7,161 nucleotides of DNA, from positions 1 to 7,161 of the forward strand of contig JBKKCR010000040.1 of the NCBI GenBank assembly GCA_046712825.1, given 5' to 3'. The translations under genes and the position numbers were made by a program. The stretch comes from DATFGK01 sp046712825 (GTDB lineage: Bacteria; Actinomycetota; AC-67). Below, piece after piece: positions 5,318 through 7,161 of the stretch. Below the pieces are notes generated by a model. That model was not told the DNA's origin. It saw only the letters and a program-made list of their open reading frames with translations, and made no database searches. Numbering within the stretch: position 1 is the first letter of the stretch; each line of letters begins with the position of its first letter.

Positions 5318-5417
5318 AGAACAATCATGTCGCGCTGCCCGACGACGATCACTTGTGCTCGAGAAGTGCACCAACCCTCCGATATGGGTTCAATGAATCG
5401 ACCAGCCGCCTGCGAAA

Positions 5418-5432
5418 CCTCGCCGCTCGAGG
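5418..5432 (-). terminator. Weak hairpin between convergent DUF1206 and LuxR genes
   Basis: CCTCG (5418-5422) and CGAGG (5428-5432) form a 5-bp stem with a 5-nt loop. On the minus strand it is followed by TTT, 57 nt past the LuxR stop. It is short and could be chance. The 171-bp gap 5318-5488 holds no credible gene and no stronger terminator, unlike the other two convergent gaps. Confidence 0.3.
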
Positions 5433-5488
5433 AAAGTCACGCGGGAGCGATCCAAGACCGGGCCGCCTCTAGACAGGTACTGCCGCTG

Positions 5489-7161
5489 CTACCGGGCTCC
5501 GGCATCGCGAAGGCCGCGACGCGTGGCCTCAGAGGCCAACTCGGCGCGCGTCGATACGCCGAGCTTGGCGAAGATGTGCGACAGGTGAACTTTCACGGTG
5601 CCGCGTGTAATGAACATGCGCGCGCCGATCTCGGGGTTTGTTAGGCCCTCAGCCGCGAAGCGAACCACCTCCAGCTCGGTCGGCGTCAGGCCGGCCCAAC
5701 CGCTGGAGGGTCGCTTGCGCTCGCCGCGCGCTCGCCGCGCGTACGCGACCACGTCGTCCAGAGTCAGAGTGGCCCCCTCTGCGGCTGCGGCGTCGAACGC
5801 CTCGGTTCCCAGCGCTGTTTGGGCACCCGTCCGCGCATCGTTGTATGCGGCTTCGGCAACCGGGTAGCGCGCGAAGCCGATCGTGGCGCGCAGCGCGTCG
5901 ACGGCCGAGAGGAGCCGCGCGGCCTCCTCGTAGCTCTCGGACGTCGCGGCGATCTCGCCGAGCATCTCGAGCGATCGCACCATCCCCGGCTTGGCGCCGG
6001 CGGCATGGAACGTGCGAAGCGCCTCATGGGCGTCGTCGTCGGCGCGTTCCGCATCGCCGGCGCGAAGGCGAAGGTCGGCGCGCACCAGGTACGCGTCGCC
6101 GAGCGCGAGCGAAAGGTCGAACTCGCGCGCAATCGAGAAAACCTCGTCGAGATGCCGCTGGGTGGCCTCGCGGTCGCCCGCGGCCGCCGACACCGTGGCG
6201 AGCCCGACCAGGGCGTCCAAGACCCCCCGCCGATACTCCATCTCCCGAGCAAGCACGAGTGCCTCCTCGAGATGCTCGCCCGCGGATCCAAGGTCTTCCA
6301 TCGCACTCTCCGCCATGCCCAGGGAAGGGAGGGCGATCGCGAGCCCCGGTGGGTTTGCGTTCTCTCGGCCGCCCCGGATGGCCCGTTGGAGGAGCTGCTG
6401 CGCGTGATCGAAGTCTCCTCGCTGGAACGCGTTGAATCCCTCGATCGCGTCGAGGACGACCGCGAAGAAGACGTCGCCGAGCTCGTCCATGATCCGCCGC
6501 GCCTCGTCGAACAGCGTTTGCGCCTCGCCGAACTCACCGGCATAGGTGGCCGTCCACGAGAGCCACGTCAGAGCCTCCCGAGCGTTCTGCATGTCGCCCG
6601 TCCGGCGCGCGATGGCCAGTGATCGCTCGAGGTGCCGTCGCGCCCCGGCAAGATCCGACGCGCCCAGGTCCACGAATCCCAAACCGATCAGGGCCTGGCA
6701 CACGAACCATGCGTCACCGCTCGCTTCCGAGGCGGCGAGCGCTCCCTCGAAACGCCCTCGTGCCGCCGGCGGATCAGAGACGGCCGCTTCCCAGGCCGAC
6801 CATGCGAGCGCGCGGCCGACGATCCTGTCGTCGCCGAGCGAGCGTCCGAGCGCGAGCGCCTCCTCGCCGCATCGACGGATGGTGTCGAGCTCGAGCACAA
6901 AGACCGAGAGTCCGGCCACGGTCACGAGCGCCCGCGCCCGAGGGCGCTCGGAGCTGCCCTCGCGCTCGAGGGCAAGCAGAGTGCGCTCGCGCCACTCGCC
7001 AGCATGCGCGAGAAGGAAGAACAGGAACAGCGCACCCGAGATCCGAAGCGCCTGGTCCGTCGCGTTCGATTGCAGCGCCCACTCCACGGCCGCGCGCAGG
7101 TCGTCGTGCTCCGCCCCAAGGATCCCGACCCATTCGCGCAAGCCGGCCGATTCCAGCTCGG
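5489..7161 (-). CDS. LuxR-family transcriptional regulator with TPR-like region, probable LAL/STAND type (N-terminus off window)
   Basis: The frame is open from the right edge to a TAG at 5489-5491, giving about 557 residues. The TTG at 7141 is not a credible start because coding continues through it (ELESAGLREWVG). The first visible part, LGAEHDDLRAAVEWALQ, matches the junction following the NB-ARC/AAA ATPase domain in large ATP-binding LuxR regulators, so an ATPase domain probably lies off window. About 400 residues of paired Ala/Leu-rich helices follow, TPR-like (for example ARRHLERSLAIARRTGD and AGEHLEEALVLAREMEYRRG). The last 65 residues (about nt 5495-5690) are the GerE/LuxR helix-turn-helix: LTPTELEVVRFAAEGLTNPEIGARM, then ITRGTVKVHLSHIFAKLGVSTRAELA. 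Such proteins usually activate transcription when the TPR/ATPase part senses an inducer or partner protein. Target genes cannot be inferred; the adjacent DUF1206 gene is convergent, not divergent. Confidence 0.9.
   Translation of the reverse strand, partial: ELESAGLREWVGILGAEHDDLRAAVEWALQSNATDQALRISGALFLFFLLAHAGEWRERTLLALEREGSSERPRARALVTVAGLSVFVLELDTIRRCGEEALALGRSLGDDRIVGRALAWSAWEAAVSDPPAARGRFEGALAASEASGDAWFVCQALIGLGFVDLGASDLAGARRHLERSLAIARRTGDMQNAREALTWLSWTATYAGEFGEAQTLFDEARRIMDELGDVFFAVVLDAIEGFNAFQRGDFDHAQQLLQRAIRGGRENANPPGLAIALPSLGMAESAMEDLGSAGEHLEEALVLAREMEYRRGVLDALVGLATVSAAAGDREATQRHLDEVFSIAREFDLSLALGDAYLVRADLRLRAGDAERADDDAHEALRTFHAAGAKPGMVRSLEMLGEIAATSESYEEAARLLSAVDALRATIGFARYPVAEAAYNDARTGAQTALGTEAFDAAAAEGATLTLDDVVAYARRARGERKRPSSGWAGLTPTELEVVRFAAEGLTNPEIGARMFITRGTVKVHLSHIFAKLGVSTRAELASEATRRGLRDAGAR

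Noticed and set aside
5327..5644. Small plus-strand frame between the DUF1206 and LuxR genes
   Set aside because: Its second half is antisense to the conserved LuxR helix-turn-helix and its first half has no motif.
5638..6622. Long plus-strand frames antisense to the LuxR regulator (5638-6435, 5819-6622)
   Set aside because: Extremely Arg-rich or featureless mirror frames of a GC-rich TPR-like coding region.

Overview
The window is high-GC DNA with dense, short-gapped genes, GTG starts, and an LAxTG-type sorting motif. A large LuxR-family regulator with a TPR-like region and hairpin terminators lacking a U-tract are also present. Together these suggest an actinobacterium (Actinomycetota), probably an environmental lineage. 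No phage, transposon, CRISPR or plasmid genes are visible, so it looks like ordinary chromosome. The lineage is an inference from composition and gene families, not a database match.

Layout. (1) 1-306: the 3' end of a plus-strand gene for a secreted, probably sortase-anchored surface protein. (2) 328-356: a hairpin terminator between convergent genes. (3) 374-2198, minus strand: a two-gene unit, a SAM-dependent methyltransferase followed 22 bp later by a MOSC-domain (mARC/YcbX-like) protein. (4) 2199-2278: a compact divergent control region with a consensus-like promoter for the methyltransferase unit and repeated operator-like half-sites. (5) 2279-2914: a TetR-family repressor on the plus strand, ending at a 15-bp-stem hairpin. 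(6) 2973-4130, minus strand: a secreted protein that looks like a beta-propeller. (7) 4232-4322: a selenocysteine tRNA (anticodon UCA). (8) 4493-5317: a six-helix membrane protein of the DUF1206 type. (9) 5489 to the right edge, minus strand: the C-terminal part of a LuxR-family regulator with a TPR-like region, probably of the large ATP-binding (LAL/STAND) class.

How the parts work together. The best-supported unit is the TetR gene with its divergent methyltransferase-MOSC pair. A 24-bp imperfect palindrome covers the spacer and -10 of the methyltransferase promoter and touches the likely -10 of the tetR promoter. A ligand-responsive repressor would therefore control both directions. A methyltransferase plus a molybdenum-cofactor sulfurase/reductase-like protein suggests modification or detoxification of a small molecule, but no substrate can be read from the sequence.

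The most notable single element is the tRNA-Sec. It implies that this organism decodes UGA as selenocysteine. No selA, selB, selD or selenoprotein gene is in the window, so the tRNA stands apart from its pathway genes here. Its acceptor/T-arm geometry is also slightly off the usual bacterial 8+5 plan. I did not find an obviously new multi-gene system. The regulatory architecture, the tRNA geometry and the long tail after the sorting signal are the features most worth checking.
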